From an uncultured Sphingomonadales bacterium (GTDB lineage Bacteria; Pseudomonadota; Alphaproteobacteria; Sphingomonadales; Rhodothalassiaceae): a stretch of 64,000 nucleotides of DNA. Shown piece by piece: positions 40,830 to 50,477 of the stretch. The position numbers were made by a program, and so were the translations under genes. Each line of letters opens with the position of its first letter. Position 1 is the first letter of the stretch. The notes below the pieces were generated by a model. That model did no database searches. It was not told where the DNA came from and saw only the letters and a program-made list of their open reading frames with translations. The stretch covers positions 1-64,000 of the forward strand of contig CANMND010000002.1 in the NCBI GenBank assembly GCA_947499155.1, given 5' to 3'.

Positions 40830-42299
40830 ATGTACAAGCCACCACAAAAAATAGCCTTCCCGCCCTCAACTGGGCGGTGGCCATCACGGTCTGAAGCGGA
40901 TGGTTCAGCTTTGTTTTCGCCGCTATCGTACGGACCATTAGATTTGAAAACAAGGACATGGGTACCGGCCATGGTTCCATGGCGGGCTAGTGAGGACGGG
41001 TATGTTACGGATGATGTCCTTAACTGGTATGGGAGATTTGCCAAGGGGCGACCGGGTGTGATCGTCGTTGAGGCGACAGGAATTCGGGATGTTCCCAGTG
41101 GTCCCTTGCTCCGAATTGGCGATGACCGCTTTATTCCTGGACTTAAAAAGCTGGTTGAACGCGTCCGTTATGAAAGTGGGGGCGAAACTCGGCTGTTTAT
41201 CCAGGTGATTGACTTTCTAAGTATCCGGCGCCGTCCGAAAAAAGATGTGTATCTGGAGCGCTATCTTAAAATCACTGACCGTCATCGTGCTGATCTTGAA
41301 ATGGTGAACGCAGATGAAACGGACATTCGCGAGCACTTAAAGGCGCTTAGTGATGAAGAATTGGACCAGGTTCTGGATGAAAGGGAGCGAGAATCGCTTT
41401 ATATGGGGCACCGGGAGCGGGTGACTGATATGCATCTGGAGCATATCCGTAGTTTGCCGCAAACCCTGCCAGGACTTTTCTCAGATGCAGCCCTGCGTGC
41501 CAAAAGCGCAGGTTTTGACGGTGTGGAACTGCATTACGCCCATGCCTACACCATGGCTTCCTTCCTCTCGGCCAGAAATACCCGTGATGACGGTTATGGC
41601 GGTACCCGTAAAAATCGCGTGCGCTTGCCATTGGAAGTCTATGAAGCAGTCCGCAAGCGCGTGGGCGACGATTATGTCGTCGGATGCCGGTTTCTGGCGG
41701 ATGAATGCATAGAAGGCGGATCCGGTGTTGAGGACAACGTCTATTTCGGCACTTGCTTTGCCAAGGCAGGCATGGACTTTCTGTCAACATCAAGGGGCGG
41801 AAAGTTTGAAGATGCGTTACAGCCAAAGCCGGGCTGGGCCGCTTACCCTTATACGGGTCCAAGCGGGTATGAGTGCATGCCGCAATGGTTGTCAGATGAA
41901 AAAGGCCCCTACGGACGCAATATTGATGCGACTTCTCAGATCCGTGCCGCGATCCGAAAGGCCGGATTGGAAACGCCGGTTGTCGTAACAGGTGGTATCC
42001 ATAATTTCGAGCAGGCCCAGGCTGCCTTATCCAGTGGCCAGGCCGACATTGTAGGTGCGGCGCGGCAGTCTCTAGCAGACCCCGACTGGTGGCTGAAAAT
42101 GAGACTGGGGAAGGGCGGTGATGTCCGTTTGTGCAAATACACAAACTATTGCGAAGGCCTTGACCAAAAGCACAAGCAGGTCACCTGCCAGCTTTGGGAC
42201 CGGGAGGCCATGGACGACAAGGATGTGACACTGAGCAGCGATGGACGCAGACGTCTGACATCGCCCTTGTGGCATTCTGAAGAAGATTCATCAGACTAA
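40830..42299 (+). CDS. NADH:flavin oxidoreductase, old-yellow-enzyme family, with a helical insertion
   Basis: A 489-residue FMN barrel protein. The family start is ALFSPLSYGPLDLKTRTWVPAM, the active-site stretch is GFDGVELHYAHAYTMASFLSARNTRDDGYGG, and the phosphate loop is TGGIHNFEQAQAALSSGQADIVGAARQSLADPDWW. Against a plain family member of about 370 residues it has a charged helical insertion at about 130-200 and a C-terminal Cys triad (C435, C441, C453) reminiscent of the CX2CX3CX11C iron-sulfur motif of 2,4-dienoyl-CoA reductases, with one Cys lost. The C-terminal NADPH/FAD domain of those enzymes is absent. It may reduce a CoA-thioester intermediate. No clear ribosome site is seen. Confidence 0.82.
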   Translation: MYKPPQKIAFPPSTGRWPSRSEADGSALFSPLSYGPLDLKTRTWVPAMVPWRASEDGYVTDDVLNWYGRFAKGRPGVIVVEATGIRDVPSGPLLRIGDDRFIPGLKKLVERVRYESGGETRLFIQVIDFLSIRRRPKKDVYLERYLKITDRHRADLEMVNADETDIREHLKALSDEELDQVLDERERESLYMGHRERVTDMHLEHIRSLPQTLPGLFSDAALRAKSAGFDGVELHYAHAYTMASFLSARNTRDDGYGGTRKNRVRLPLEVYEAVRKRVGDDYVVGCRFLADECIEGGSGVEDNVYFGTCFAKAGMDFLSTSRGGKFEDALQPKPGWAAYPYTGPSGYECMPQWLSDEKGPYGRNIDATSQIRAAIRKAGLETPVVVTGGIHNFEQAQAALSSGQADIVGAARQSLADPDWWLKMRLGKGGDVRLCKYTNYCEGLDQKHKQVTCQLWDREAMDDKDVTLSSDGRRRLTSPLWHSEEDSSD

Positions 42300-42311
42300 G
42301 CTTTAAATGTA

Positions 42312-42339
42312 TGTATCCGGGGAAACGTCCCCGGATACA
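42312..42339. terminator. Bidirectional hairpin between convergent OYE-like and acyl-CoA dehydrogenase genes
   Basis: A perfect 12-bp stem TGTATCCGGGGA / TCCCCGGATACA with an AACG tetraloop lies in the 45-base gap between two convergent genes. Confidence 0.8.
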
Positions 42340-42344
42340 AGTGT

Positions 42345-43520
42345 TTAGTCTTTGAGAAGCTCTCGGGCGATAATGACTTTTTGTACATCCGTTGCTCCTT
42401 CATAAATGCGAAGGGCCCGGATTTCCCGATATAGCTTTTCCACAGGATGGCCGGACCGCACGCCCAGGCCTCCAAAGATCTGAACCGCATCGTCGATACT
42501 GGTCTGGGCTGTTTCTGTGGCAAACAGTTTGGCCATGGCCGCTTCCCGGGTAATCCGGATTTTGCGGGTGTCCTTTACCCAGGCTGCACGATAAATCAAA
42601 AGGGCACTGGCATCTATATTAAGAGCCATGTCAGCGAGCTTGGCCTGAACCAGTTGCAGGTCAGACATGGGCGCGCCAAACATCTGACGTGACTTAGTGC
42701 GATCCAGTGATTCATCCAGAGCACGGCGGGCAAAGCCCAAGGATGCTGCACCTACTGTCGAGCGGAAAATATCCAGAGTGGACATTGCCGCCTTGAACCC
42801 TTCGCCTTCAGCACCAAGACGCATGTCCTTTGACACATGTGCGTCCTTGAATTCGAGACGTGCCAAGGGGTGGGGCGCTATGACAGGTATGCGTTCGGCA
42901 ATTGTGAGGCCGGGATTCTTCGCATCAACGATAAATGCGGAAATACCCCGTGCGCCATGGTCTTCACCCGTGCGGGCAAAGACTGTGTAGAAATCGGCTA
43001 TGCCGCCATTTGAAATCCAGGTCTTGGTACCGGAAATTTGATAGCCATCATCGGTTGGGCGTGCTCGTGTGGTCATGGCCGCAACGTCAGATCCGGCATC
43101 AGGCTCTGAAAGGGCAAAGGCTGCAACCTTTGACCCATTAGCTACTGCCGGCAGATAAGCCTCTTTAACAGCGTCACTTCCAAACAGGCTGATAGTGCCA
43201 GAACCTAGCCCCTGCATGGCGAAAACAAAGTCAGCCAGACCCGAATGACGTGCCAGTGTTTCGCGGATAATGCACAAAGAGCGCACATCCAGCTCTTCAA
43301 ACACACCGCCATAAGCGGCCGGCACCACATAACGAAGCCAACCGCCTTGTGCTAACCGCTGCAATAGAGTGGCGCACAAGGCATCGACTGAGGCCTCGTC
43401 TTCATGGGCTTCATTTTCAAGAGGGGCGATTTCTGAAGCGGCCCAGATATCAAGACTGCGGGCAAGATCACGGTGGCGATCTTCCAGAAAGGGCCAACTC
43501 AGAAAGGTTCTGTCAGCCAT
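42345..43520 (-). CDS. Acyl-CoA dehydrogenase
   Basis: This 391-residue FAD enzyme dehydrogenates an acyl-CoA at the alpha-beta position and passes electrons to ETF. The flavin-contact motifs are [20 protein letters not shown] and TWISNGG, and [19 protein letters not shown] follows. The catalytic base is Glu374 in [11 protein letters not shown], the position used by short- and medium-chain enzymes. It is the last gene of the five-gene minus-strand operon, 3 bases after the crotonase stop. Its substrate is probably a ring-derived dicarboxylic or cyclic CoA ester. Confidence 0.93.
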   Translation of the reverse strand: MADRTFLSWPFLEDRHRDLARSLDIWAASEIAPLENEAHEDEASVDALCATLLQRLAQGGWLRYVVPAAYGGVFEELDVRSLCIIRETLARHSGLADFVFAMQGLGSGTISLFGSDAVKEAYLPAVANGSKVAAFALSEPDAGSDVAAMTTRARPTDDGYQISGTKTWISNGGIADFYTVFARTGEDHGARGISAFIVDAKNPGLTIAERIPVIAPHPLARLEFKDAHVSKDMRLGAEGEGFKAAMSTLDIFRSTVGAASLGFARRALDESLDRTKSRQMFGAPMSDLQLVQAKLADMALNIDASALLIYRAAWVKDTRKIRITREAAMAKLFATETAQTSIDDAVQIFGGLGVRSGHPVEKLYREIRALRIYEGATDVQKVIIARELLKD

Positions 43521-43523
43521 AGG

Positions 43524-44333
43524 TCAGTCACCCTCAAAAATGGGAGTTTCCTTTTTGACAAAGGCATTGTAGGCGCGCTCGAAATCTTTTGTCTGCATGC
43601 AGATTGCCTGTGCCTGGGCTTCTGCTTCGATCGCGGTATCAAGGCTCATGTCCCATTCCATATTGAGCTGGTTTTTCGTCATTCCATGGGCAAATGTCGG
43701 TCCATATGCCAGCTTTGACGCCATTTTCTGTGCTTCTGCCAGCAATGTGTCAGATGGGAACAGGCGATTGTAAAAGCCCCAGCGCTCGCCTTCCTCAGCC
43801 CGCATGGCGCGGCCTGAATATAAAAGATCAGCAGCGCGGCCCTGACCAATGATACGTGGCAGGATGGCGCAAGCGCCCATGTCACAGCCTGCAAGTCCGA
43901 CTTTTGTGAACAGGAAGGCCGTCTTGCTATTCTCGGTTGCGTAACGCAGATCCGACGCCATGGCGATAATTGCACCCGCACCGACGCAAATACCTTCCAC
44001 AGCCGAAATAATCGGTTGTGGGCAATTGCGCATCGCTTTTACCAGATCACCGGTCATGCGGGTGAAATTCAAAAGCTCTGGCATGGTCATTTTTGTCAGG
44101 GGGCCAATGATTTCGTGAACATCACCACCGGATGAAAAATTGCCACCAGCGCCTGTGATTACGACCGCGCGAACGTCTGTATCATAGACGAGGTTGCGGA
44201 AGGTATCGCGGAGTTCGGCATAACTTTCGAATGTAAGAGGATTTTTCCTCTCAGGCCTGTTGAGCGTGATGGTCGCCACCCGATCATGATAGTCCCACTG
44301 GAAATGCTCAGGCGCGAAAACGTCAGCTTTCAT
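43524..44333 (-). CDS. Crotonase family protein resembling MenB/BadI (possible ring-opening hydrolase)
   Basis: A 269-residue crotonase. The oxyanion-hole segments are [10 protein letters not shown] (residues 62-71) and [13 protein letters not shown] (116-128). Both glutamates used by enoyl-CoA hydratase are missing: the first aligns with Ile122 and the second with Lys144. Instead the stretch [26 protein letters not shown] carries an Asp (Asp151) placed like the catalytic Asp of MenB and of BadI, which opens the ring of 2-oxocyclohexanecarboxyl-CoA. That chemistry would suit a dearomatised and deaminated anthraniloyl-CoA. It overlaps marR by 4 bases. Confidence 0.85.
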   Translation of the reverse strand: MKADVFAPEHFQWDYHDRVATITLNRPERKNPLTFESYAELRDTFRNLVYDTDVRAVVITGAGGNFSSGGDVHEIIGPLTKMTMPELLNFTRMTGDLVKAMRNCPQPIISAVEGICVGAGAIIAMASDLRYATENSKTAFLFTKVGLAGCDMGACAILPRIIGQGRAADLLYSGRAMRAEEGERWGFYNRLFPSDTLLAEAQKMASKLAYGPTFAHGMTKNQLNMEWDMSLDTAIEAEAQAQAICMQTKDFERAYNAFVKKETPIFEGD

Positions 44334-44833
44334 GGTGATTTTTTCTCCGGTATATTGCCGATTGCAGAATTCTGGACCCGGCGCAAATCGACAAGCAAGC
44401 GCTCGGCGTCTTCGTTTGATACGGCTGCGAAAAGCTCATCAATCCAGGCTTCATGCGCATCCGCCATGGCATTAAAGGCAGTCTCACCCTCTTTGGTCAG
44501 GGTTACGACATGAGTACGTCTGTCCTCTAGCGATTGGTTGCGTTCTACCAGTCCATCAGACACAAGTCGCGTTACTACACCTGTGACATTGCCGTTGGAG
44601 ACCATCAGCATGCGCGACAGCTCCCCCATGGAAAGACCGTCATGGGCGCGATGAAGTGCGGACAACACATCAAAGCGTGGCAATGTGGTATTGAAATGTT
44701 CACGCAGTCTGTTACGGATCGTCCCCTCGATCAGCATGGTGCAGCTAAGAATACGCAACCACAATCTCAGGGATTGCTTGCTGTGTGGAGCCCCATCCAT
44801 CTTTTCGTGCAACTTAGTTGTCTGGCCAGACAT
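44330..44833 (-). CDS. MarR family transcriptional regulator
   Basis: A 167-residue winged-helix regulator: [63 protein letters not shown] has the recognition helix and the wing DRR. MarR proteins bind short AT-rich dyads as dimers and release on aromatic acids or CoA esters. It lies inside the operon it would control, sharing a TAATG junction with the SDR stop and 4 bases with the crotonase start. The shared dyads A to E are candidate targets. Confidence 0.92.
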   Translation of the reverse strand: MSGQTTKLHEKMDGAPHSKQSLRLWLRILSCTMLIEGTIRNRLREHFNTTLPRFDVLSALHRAHDGLSMGELSRMLMVSNGNVTGVVTRLVSDGLVERNQSLEDRRTHVVTLTKEGETAFNAMADAHEAWIDELFAAVSNEDAERLLVDLRRVQNSAIGNIPEKKSP

Positions 44834-45597
44834 TACATCACCTCACCTCCGGCCACAGAAAGCGATTGTCCTGTTACTGAGCGGGCATCCGGTGAGCACA
44901 ACCATAAAGCAAGAGCTGCAATCTCATCGGGTTCAATCAGACGTTTTTGTGGATTATTTTTTACCAGCTCTGCCAGGGCATCTTGCTCACTTCGGCCTGT
45001 TTTGTTGATTATAGTTTCTATTGACCGTTGTACAATATCCGTATTGGTGAAGCCGGGGCAAATAGAATTGATTGTTATGGGTTTCCCGGCGAGTTCAAGA
45101 GCCAGTGCACGGGTAAGCCCGATCACCGCGTGTTTTGAGGCTACATAAGCACTTACGTAGGAATATCCCTTTAATCCTGCAGTGCTGGCAATATTTATGA
45201 TGCGGCCATGATCTGTCTGTTTCATTTGTTCAAGTGCTGCGCGGGTACACAGAAAGATACCGCCCGCATTAACAGACATCACCAAATTCCAATTGTCATA
45301 AGTGGTTTTAGCGAAAGAAGCAGTCGGGGCAATGCCGGCATTATTGACCAGAATATGGGCGGGGCCAAAGCGTTCGGCCGCTCGGTCAAAGGCTGTGGCA
45401 ACACCGTCTTCATCGGTGATATCAAGTGCGATCGCCTGGGCCTTGGGCAAGGTGTCAGAGACAGCCTTCAGCCGCTCTTCATTGCGCGCCATCAAGGTGA
45501 CGGCTGCGCCTCTTTCTGCAAATAGCTGTGCGATTGCGCGACCAATTCCGGTGCCGCCGCCTGTGATGATGGCATGTTGTCCCTTAAGGTTTGTCAT
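44833..45597 (-). CDS. Short-chain dehydrogenase/reductase (3-hydroxyacyl-CoA dehydrogenase-like)
   Basis: This 254-residue classical SDR has the cofactor motif [16 protein letters not shown], the catalytic Ser in INIASTAG, and YxxxK as YVASK in [13 protein letters not shown]. The residues after beta-2 (MARNEERL) suggest NADP or a mixed preference. It resembles beta-hydroxyacyl-CoA and cyclic-alcohol dehydrogenases of aromatic pathways. Its start overlaps the monooxygenase/reductase stop by 4 bases. Confidence 0.9.
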   Translation of the reverse strand: MTNLKGQHAIITGGGTGIGRAIAQLFAERGAAVTLMARNEERLKAVSDTLPKAQAIALDITDEDGVATAFDRAAERFGPAHILVNNAGIAPTASFAKTTYDNWNLVMSVNAGGIFLCTRAALEQMKQTDHGRIINIASTAGLKGYSYVSAYVASKHAVIGLTRALALELAGKPITINSICPGFTNTDIVQRSIETIINKTGRSEQDALAELVKNNPQKRLIEPDEIAALALWLCSPDARSVTGQSLSVAGGEVM

Positions 45598-47897
45598 GCA
45601 TTCATCACCATCATGTCGGCTGCACGGGCAAGGTTTCGTTCCAATTGGCTAAAGCCCGACAGATAAGGATTGGGTACGGCTACTCCGTGATACCCTTGCT
45701 CAGCCGCAGCGCGGATTGTCCAGTTGGGATCCATCAGATGGGGACGAGCGATTGCGCAAAGGTCAGCGCGGCCCGACGCCAGGATCGAGTTCACATGGTC
45801 AATTTCATAGATATTGCCAACAGCCATGGTGGCCACATTCCCCTCATTGCGGATGAGGTCGGAATAAGGCGTCTGGAACATACGGCCATAAACAGGCTTG
45901 GCGGCCCTGGTCGTCTGTCCGGCTGAGACATCGATCAGGTCGGCGCCGGCGTCACGGAACGCACAACCGATTGCAACGGCTTCTTCTGCGCTTATGCCAT
46001 CGTCTCCGACCCAATCAGTCGCCGAAATGCGGACGGCCATTGGCTTGTCCTCTGGCCAGGCTTCACGCATGGCTCGGAACACTTCCAAAGGATAACGCAG
46101 GCGGTTTTCAAGGGATCCGCCATATTCATCCGTACGATTGTTCATAACAGGCGTGAGGAAGCTGGAAATCAGATAGCCATGGGCGGCGTGCATCTCGACC
46201 ATGTCGAAGCCAGCCTCAAGGGACATTCTAACAGCGCGGACATGTTCATCCCGCACCCGATCCATATCATCACGATCCATAGCTTTCGGAGTCTGGTTTT
46301 CAGGCGACCAGGGAAGGTCAGACGCTGCCATAATCGGCCAGCCACCGCTTTCAAGCGGTACGTCATAGCCCTCCCAGCCTACTTTTGTAGCTCCTTTGGG
46401 GCCTGCATGGCCAAGCTGGATGCATATTTTTGCCTGCGATTGAGCATGCACATAATCGACAATGCGCTTCCAGGCGGCCACATGTTCATCATTGTACATC
46501 CCGGCACAGCCTGGCGTGATGCGGCCTTCTGCGGAGACGTTGGTCATTTCCGTATAGACCAGACCAGCTCCACCCATGGCGCGGGCACCATAATGGACAA
46601 GGTGGAAATCACCGACATTGCCGTCCTTTGAGCTGTACATCGACATGGGTGAGACCACGATACGATTTTTCAGTTCCATCTTGCGCAGACGGAAGGGCGT
46701 GAACATTGGCGGGACAGGTTCATCCACCTTTTTTCCAACAGCTTTGCTGGCAAACCAGCGTTCCACCGATTGTAGCCAGCTACTGTCTCTCAAGCGCAGA
46801 TTTTCATGACTGACACGCTGGGAGCGGGTGAGCATGGCATAGGCAAACTGCATCGGTTCAAAATGCGTATAGCGCGGGACGTTTTCAAACCACTCTGTGG
46901 AGTTGCGTGCAGCACTTTGCAGGCGCAGAACGTCCAGTTCGCGTTCTTCCTGATATTGGGCGAGAGCCTCGGGCACACTGAGTTTTGCACTGTTCAGCAC
47001 ATTGGCAAGGCTGATCGCATCCTCAAAGGCAAGTTTGGTACCTGATCCGATGGAGAAATGAGCCGTATGTGCGGCATCACCCAAAAGAACGATATTTTTA
47101 TGATACCAGGTCTTGCACAGAACACGGGGAAAGTTGATCCAGGCTGAACCTCGAATATGAGCGGCATTGGACATCAGCTTGTGGCCATCAAGCTCTTTGG
47201 CGAAGATGCGCTCGCACGTGCGGGAGCTTTCTTCCTGACTCATGGTGTCAAAGCCGAACGCCTTATAGGTCTCATCTGAACATTCCACGATGAAAGTGGA
47301 GGTGTCCTTGTCGAAACGATAGGCATGGACCCAGATCCAGCCATGTTCCGTTTCTTTGAAGATGAAGGTAAAGGCGTCAAACAGCTTGTGTGTCCCAAGC
47401 CAGACGAACTTGTTGGCGCGAACATCAATGTCCGGCTCGAAATGTTCGGCAAACTTGGTGCGCACTTTTGAGTTGAGGCCGTCGGACGCTATAATGAGAT
47501 CCGCATCGGCAAACTGGTCAAGATCTGTATTGGCATCTATGTCAGTTTCAAAAACCAGGTTCACATCCAGTTCGCGGCAGCGCTCCTGAAGGATGTTCAG
47601 CAGCCGCTTGCGACCAATACCGCAAAAGCCGTGACCCGTTGATGTGATGATATTTTCTTTGAAATGAACGTCGATATCGTCCCAATGCGCCAGTTCGTCC
47701 CGAATAGTTTTTGCGGTAATAGGGTCATTTTCGCGCAGATTATCCATGGTCTGATCAGAAAAGACGACACCCCAGCCAAATGTGTCACCTGGCTTGTTAC
47801 GCTCATAGACCGTTACATCATGGTCCGGGTTGTGGATTTTCATGGATAGAGCAAAATAAAGACCCGCAGGCCCACCACCCAGGCAGATGATTTTCAT
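45594..47897 (-). CDS. 2-aminobenzoyl-CoA monooxygenase/reductase-like fusion flavoprotein
   Basis: A 767-residue two-domain flavoenzyme. Residues 1 to about 390 are a group A FAD monooxygenase: [16 protein letters not shown], then [15 protein letters not shown], then [24 protein letters not shown]. Residues about 400-767 are an old-yellow-enzyme reductase: [26 protein letters not shown] and [18 protein letters not shown]. The same order occurs in the 2-aminobenzoyl-CoA monooxygenase/reductase of Azoarcus evansii, which hydroxylates and then reduces 2-aminobenzoyl-CoA without cleaving the ring; databases also name the group salicylyl-CoA 5-hydroxylase/oxidoreductase. GGAGG lies 5 bases before ATG 47897. 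First gene of the operon, with site C upstream. Confidence 0.9.
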   Translation of the reverse strand: MKIICLGGGPAGLYFALSMKIHNPDHDVTVYERNKPGDTFGWGVVFSDQTMDNLRENDPITAKTIRDELAHWDDIDVHFKENIITSTGHGFCGIGRKRLLNILQERCRELDVNLVFETDIDANTDLDQFADADLIIASDGLNSKVRTKFAEHFEPDIDVRANKFVWLGTHKLFDAFTFIFKETEHGWIWVHAYRFDKDTSTFIVECSDETYKAFGFDTMSQEESSRTCERIFAKELDGHKLMSNAAHIRGSAWINFPRVLCKTWYHKNIVLLGDAAHTAHFSIGSGTKLAFEDAISLANVLNSAKLSVPEALAQYQEERELDVLRLQSAARNSTEWFENVPRYTHFEPMQFAYAMLTRSQRVSHENLRLRDSSWLQSVERWFASKAVGKKVDEPVPPMFTPFRLRKMELKNRIVVSPMSMYSSKDGNVGDFHLVHYGARAMGGAGLVYTEMTNVSAEGRITPGCAGMYNDEHVAAWKRIVDYVHAQSQAKICIQLGHAGPKGATKVGWEGYDVPLESGGWPIMAASDLPWSPENQTPKAMDRDDMDRVRDEHVRAVRMSLEAGFDMVEMHAAHGYLISSFLTPVMNNRTDEYGGSLENRLRYPLEVFRAMREAWPEDKPMAVRISATDWVGDDGISAEEAVAIGCAFRDAGADLIDVSAGQTTRAAKPVYGRMFQTPYSDLIRNEGNVATMAVGNIYEIDHVNSILASGRADLCAIARPHLMDPNWTIRAAAEQGYHGVAVPNPYLSGFSQLERNLARAADMMVMNA

Positions 47898-47964
47898 CAC
47901 GTCCTCCGACTTACTAACTTATCTGGAAATGGTATTGGGCTGACAGGTGTCGGTCAACAAAAAA

Positions 47965-47979
47965 GTTTTACATTTAAAA
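47965..47979. promoter_or_regulatory. Operator-like dyad, monooxygenase/reductase operon (site C)
   Basis: GTTTTACATTTAAAA, arms TTTTA and TAAAA, lies 68-82 bases before the first gene of the five-gene operon. Confidence 0.5.
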
Positions 47980-48014
47980 TATATATTGTGCACGGGCGAT
48001 TGGCTCGCTGCCAG

Positions 48015-49007
48015 TCAGCATACTTTACCAAGCAGGGTGCTCTCTAACAGAGGTTTTAGGCCCATGGCAGCGCGGCGCTCGTCCAGATCTTCGGGATCGT
48101 TTGTGTCATAGAGTCGAATTTTGCCATCCTGGCATGTCATCTGGGTTCCAAAAGACTGAGGTTTCCCAGCTACAAGCGCAAGACGGTCTTCCAGCAAAGC
48201 AATATAACGGCCATCACCTTCACCATTAGAATAAAGGGCTTTCATGCGGCGAAGGACATCACTCTGAAAGTCGGGGGCATGTGATGCGTGCTGAGTAATT
48301 GTCCATGCCGCCGTATAAGCGTCCATGCCAAAGGCGGATGGTGCAGGAAATCCGTATTCAGCGATTGTCTGTTCCAGCCAGCGCGCATTATCCAGATCAA
48401 CCTGGCCAAAGCCCAGCCAGAACAGTCTTTTGTAAAAGGCTTCGGCCTCGGGGCTGACCGCAACGCCGATATGGTCTTTCAGCGTCCCGTCTGACGCATC
48501 GCGCCATGTCTGGTCAATCTCAGCCCGGTAAAACAGCTCTGCAACATAAGGCTGTGACGGGTCTTGTGCAGCCCGTGCCGCCTCTCCTCGCGTATGGGCC
48601 AGCTTCGCCAATTTCTCCAGCCTCTTAATGCCATTTTGATACCAATAATCATATTGTCCTTTATCCGAACTAGCCTGAAGCAGGTCCAGCTGTGCGAGCA
48701 GGCGCAGGTCATTGGCGGACTCGTCGGCATATTCCGGTGCACTCAGTGGAATGCGTTTTTGTCCGGTTCGTTCAGCAAATCGGCGCTCATTGTCGGAAAT
48801 TCGTTCTTGTGCAAGGGCTTTTAATCTTTCGATTTCTTCCTGACCGTCAGCACCACCATCAAACCAAAGCTGCGGGAGGTCTGCCGCGGAATTTCCACTT
48901 CCAAGGTACCCGGTCGCACTGGATTCACTGGCCACGACACTGTGCGCAAGAGCAATATCCGTCAAAGATAACAGTAGGATGAGCGAAAGTGTGATAATTT
49001 TATTCAT
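48015..49007 (-). CDS. DUF6624 family exported protein
   Basis: A 330-residue protein with a signal peptide (MNKIITLSLILLLSLTDIALAHS). The C-terminal half matches DUF6624: DNARWLEQTIAEYGFPAPSAFGMDAYTAAWTITQHASHAPDFQ, then GRYIALLEDRLALVAGKPQSFGTQMTC, then DPEDLDERRAAMGLKPLLES. The family has no known activity. The N-terminal half is helical and charged. GGGGGT lies before ATG 49007. It sits between the monooxygenase operon and the glutaryl-CoA dehydrogenase gene and shares the divergent promoter region containing site D. A link to catabolism is only positional. Confidence 0.8.
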   Translation of the reverse strand: MNKIITLSLILLLSLTDIALAHSVVASESSATGYLGSGNSAADLPQLWFDGGADGQEEIERLKALAQERISDNERRFAERTGQKRIPLSAPEYADESANDLRLLAQLDLLQASSDKGQYDYWYQNGIKRLEKLAKLAHTRGEAARAAQDPSQPYVAELFYRAEIDQTWRDASDGTLKDHIGVAVSPEAEAFYKRLFWLGFGQVDLDNARWLEQTIAEYGFPAPSAFGMDAYTAAWTITQHASHAPDFQSDVLRRMKALYSNGEGDGRYIALLEDRLALVAGKPQSFGTQMTCQDGKIRLYDTNDPEDLDERRAAMGLKPLLESTLLGKVC

Positions 49008-49108
49008 GAATATACCCCCGAGAAAATATCTTAGTTTCACATCATAATTGCAGAGTGCGCAACAGCGTCATATCTGGGCCTGACAGGTTTAAGGTTGGTG
49101 ACGGGAAA

Positions 49109-49123
49109 GCTTTATGTCTAAAA
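49109..49123. promoter_or_regulatory. Operator-like dyad, glutaryl-CoA dehydrogenase promoter (site D)
   Basis: GCTTTATGTCTAAAA fits GYTTTA-N2-TYTAAAR. It lies 82-96 bases before the plus-strand start and about 100 bases before the divergent DUF6624 gene. Confidence 0.5.
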
Positions 49124-49204
49124 TAAATTGATTGCATTCCAAGTGGCTTTTTGGATATCAGAATTGCAAATGCATGATCCCGGCATAAAGAAAGAGGCAC
49201 TTCC

Positions 49205-50428
49205 ATGACCGATTCATCTGCGACCGCATCTCCTGCTTCCGCCCCGAAGCGCTGGCCCTCTGTCAATTGGGAAGACCCGCTTTTGCTTGAGGGGCTATTG
49301 ACGGAAGAAGAGCGCATGGTGCGGGATTCAGCGCGGAGTTATGCGCGGGGGTCGTTGATGCCGCGCATTCTGGAAGCTAATCGCCATGAGATTTTTGACC
49401 GCGAGATTCTGCGTGAGATGGGCGCAGCCGGACTTTTGGGTGCGACCATTGACGGCTATGGCTGCGCCGGGGTGTCGTCGGTGTCCTATGGCCTGATCGC
49501 CCGCGAGGTGGAATGGGTTGATTCGGGCTATCGTTCGGCCATGAGCGTGCAGTCGTCTTTGGTCATGCACCCGATTCACGCCTATGGCAGCGAGGAGCAG
49601 CGTGAGCGCTGGCTTCCCGGCCTTGCGAGCGGTGATCTTGTCGGCTGCTTTGGCCTCACCGAGCCCGATGCAGGGTCAGATCCCGGCAGTATGAAGACGC
49701 GGGCGAAGAAGGTGGATGGCGGCTATCGCCTGACCGGGTCAAAGATGTGGATCACCAATTCGCCGATTGCCGATCTGTGCATTGTCTGGGCAAAAAGCGA
49801 GGCCCATGACGGCCGCATCAAGGGCTTTGTGCTGGAACGCGGCATGGAGGGGCTTTCCATGCCGAAGATCGAAGGCAAATTGAGCCTGCGGGCCTCGATC
49901 ACTGGCGAGATTGTCATGGACAATGTGTTCGTGCCTGAGGCCAATCTGTTGCCCCATGCGGAAGGCCTGTCCGGGCCGTTTGGCTGCCTTAACAATGCGC
50001 GCTTTGGCATTGCCTGGGGCGCATTGGGTGCAGCAGAGTTCTGTCTGTCCGCGTCACGGGATTATGCGCTGGAGCGGACTTTGTTTGGCAAGAAGCTGGC
50101 GGGCATGCAACTGGTGCAGAAAAAGCTTGCAGACATGATGACAGAGATCGCTCTTGGCCTTGTGGCTTGCGTGCAGGCGGGGCGTCTGAAGGACCAGCAC
50201 GAGCTGGCGCCTGAGACCATTTCGCTTCTGAAACGAAACAGCTGTGGCAAGGCTTTGGATATCGCCCGCATGGCCCGCGACATTCATGGCGGCAATGGCA
50301 TTGCCGATGAATATCACGTCATGCGCCACATGGTGAATCTGGAAACCGTCAACACCTATGAGGGCACGCACGACGTCCACGCCCTGATCCTTGGCCGCGC
50401 CATAACCGGCATTCAGGCGTTCGGGTGA
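49205..50428 (+). CDS. gcdH: Glutaryl-CoA dehydrogenase
   Basis: A 407-residue acyl-CoA dehydrogenase of the glutaryl branch, which oxidises and decarboxylates glutaryl-CoA to crotonyl-CoA. It begins [31 protein letters not shown], has [21 protein letters not shown] and [18 protein letters not shown], and ends with the signature [24 protein letters not shown], with catalytic Glu386. Within the island it implies that a C7 or C5 dicarboxylic intermediate passes through glutaryl-CoA. A thiolase follows after 49 bases. Confidence 0.94.
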   Translation: MTDSSATASPASAPKRWPSVNWEDPLLLEGLLTEEERMVRDSARSYARGSLMPRILEANRHEIFDREILREMGAAGLLGATIDGYGCAGVSSVSYGLIAREVEWVDSGYRSAMSVQSSLVMHPIHAYGSEEQRERWLPGLASGDLVGCFGLTEPDAGSDPGSMKTRAKKVDGGYRLTGSKMWITNSPIADLCIVWAKSEAHDGRIKGFVLERGMEGLSMPKIEGKLSLRASITGEIVMDNVFVPEANLLPHAEGLSGPFGCLNNARFGIAWGALGAAEFCLSASRDYALERTLFGKKLAGMQLVQKKLADMMTEIALGLVACVQAGRLKDQHELAPETISLLKRNSCGKALDIARMARDIHGGNGIADEYHVMRHMVNLETVNTYEGTHDVHALILGRAITGIQAFG

Positions 50429-50477
50429 GGCTTGAGATCAGGTGAGGCCAGATAATCGGGTGATGGAGGAAAACAGG

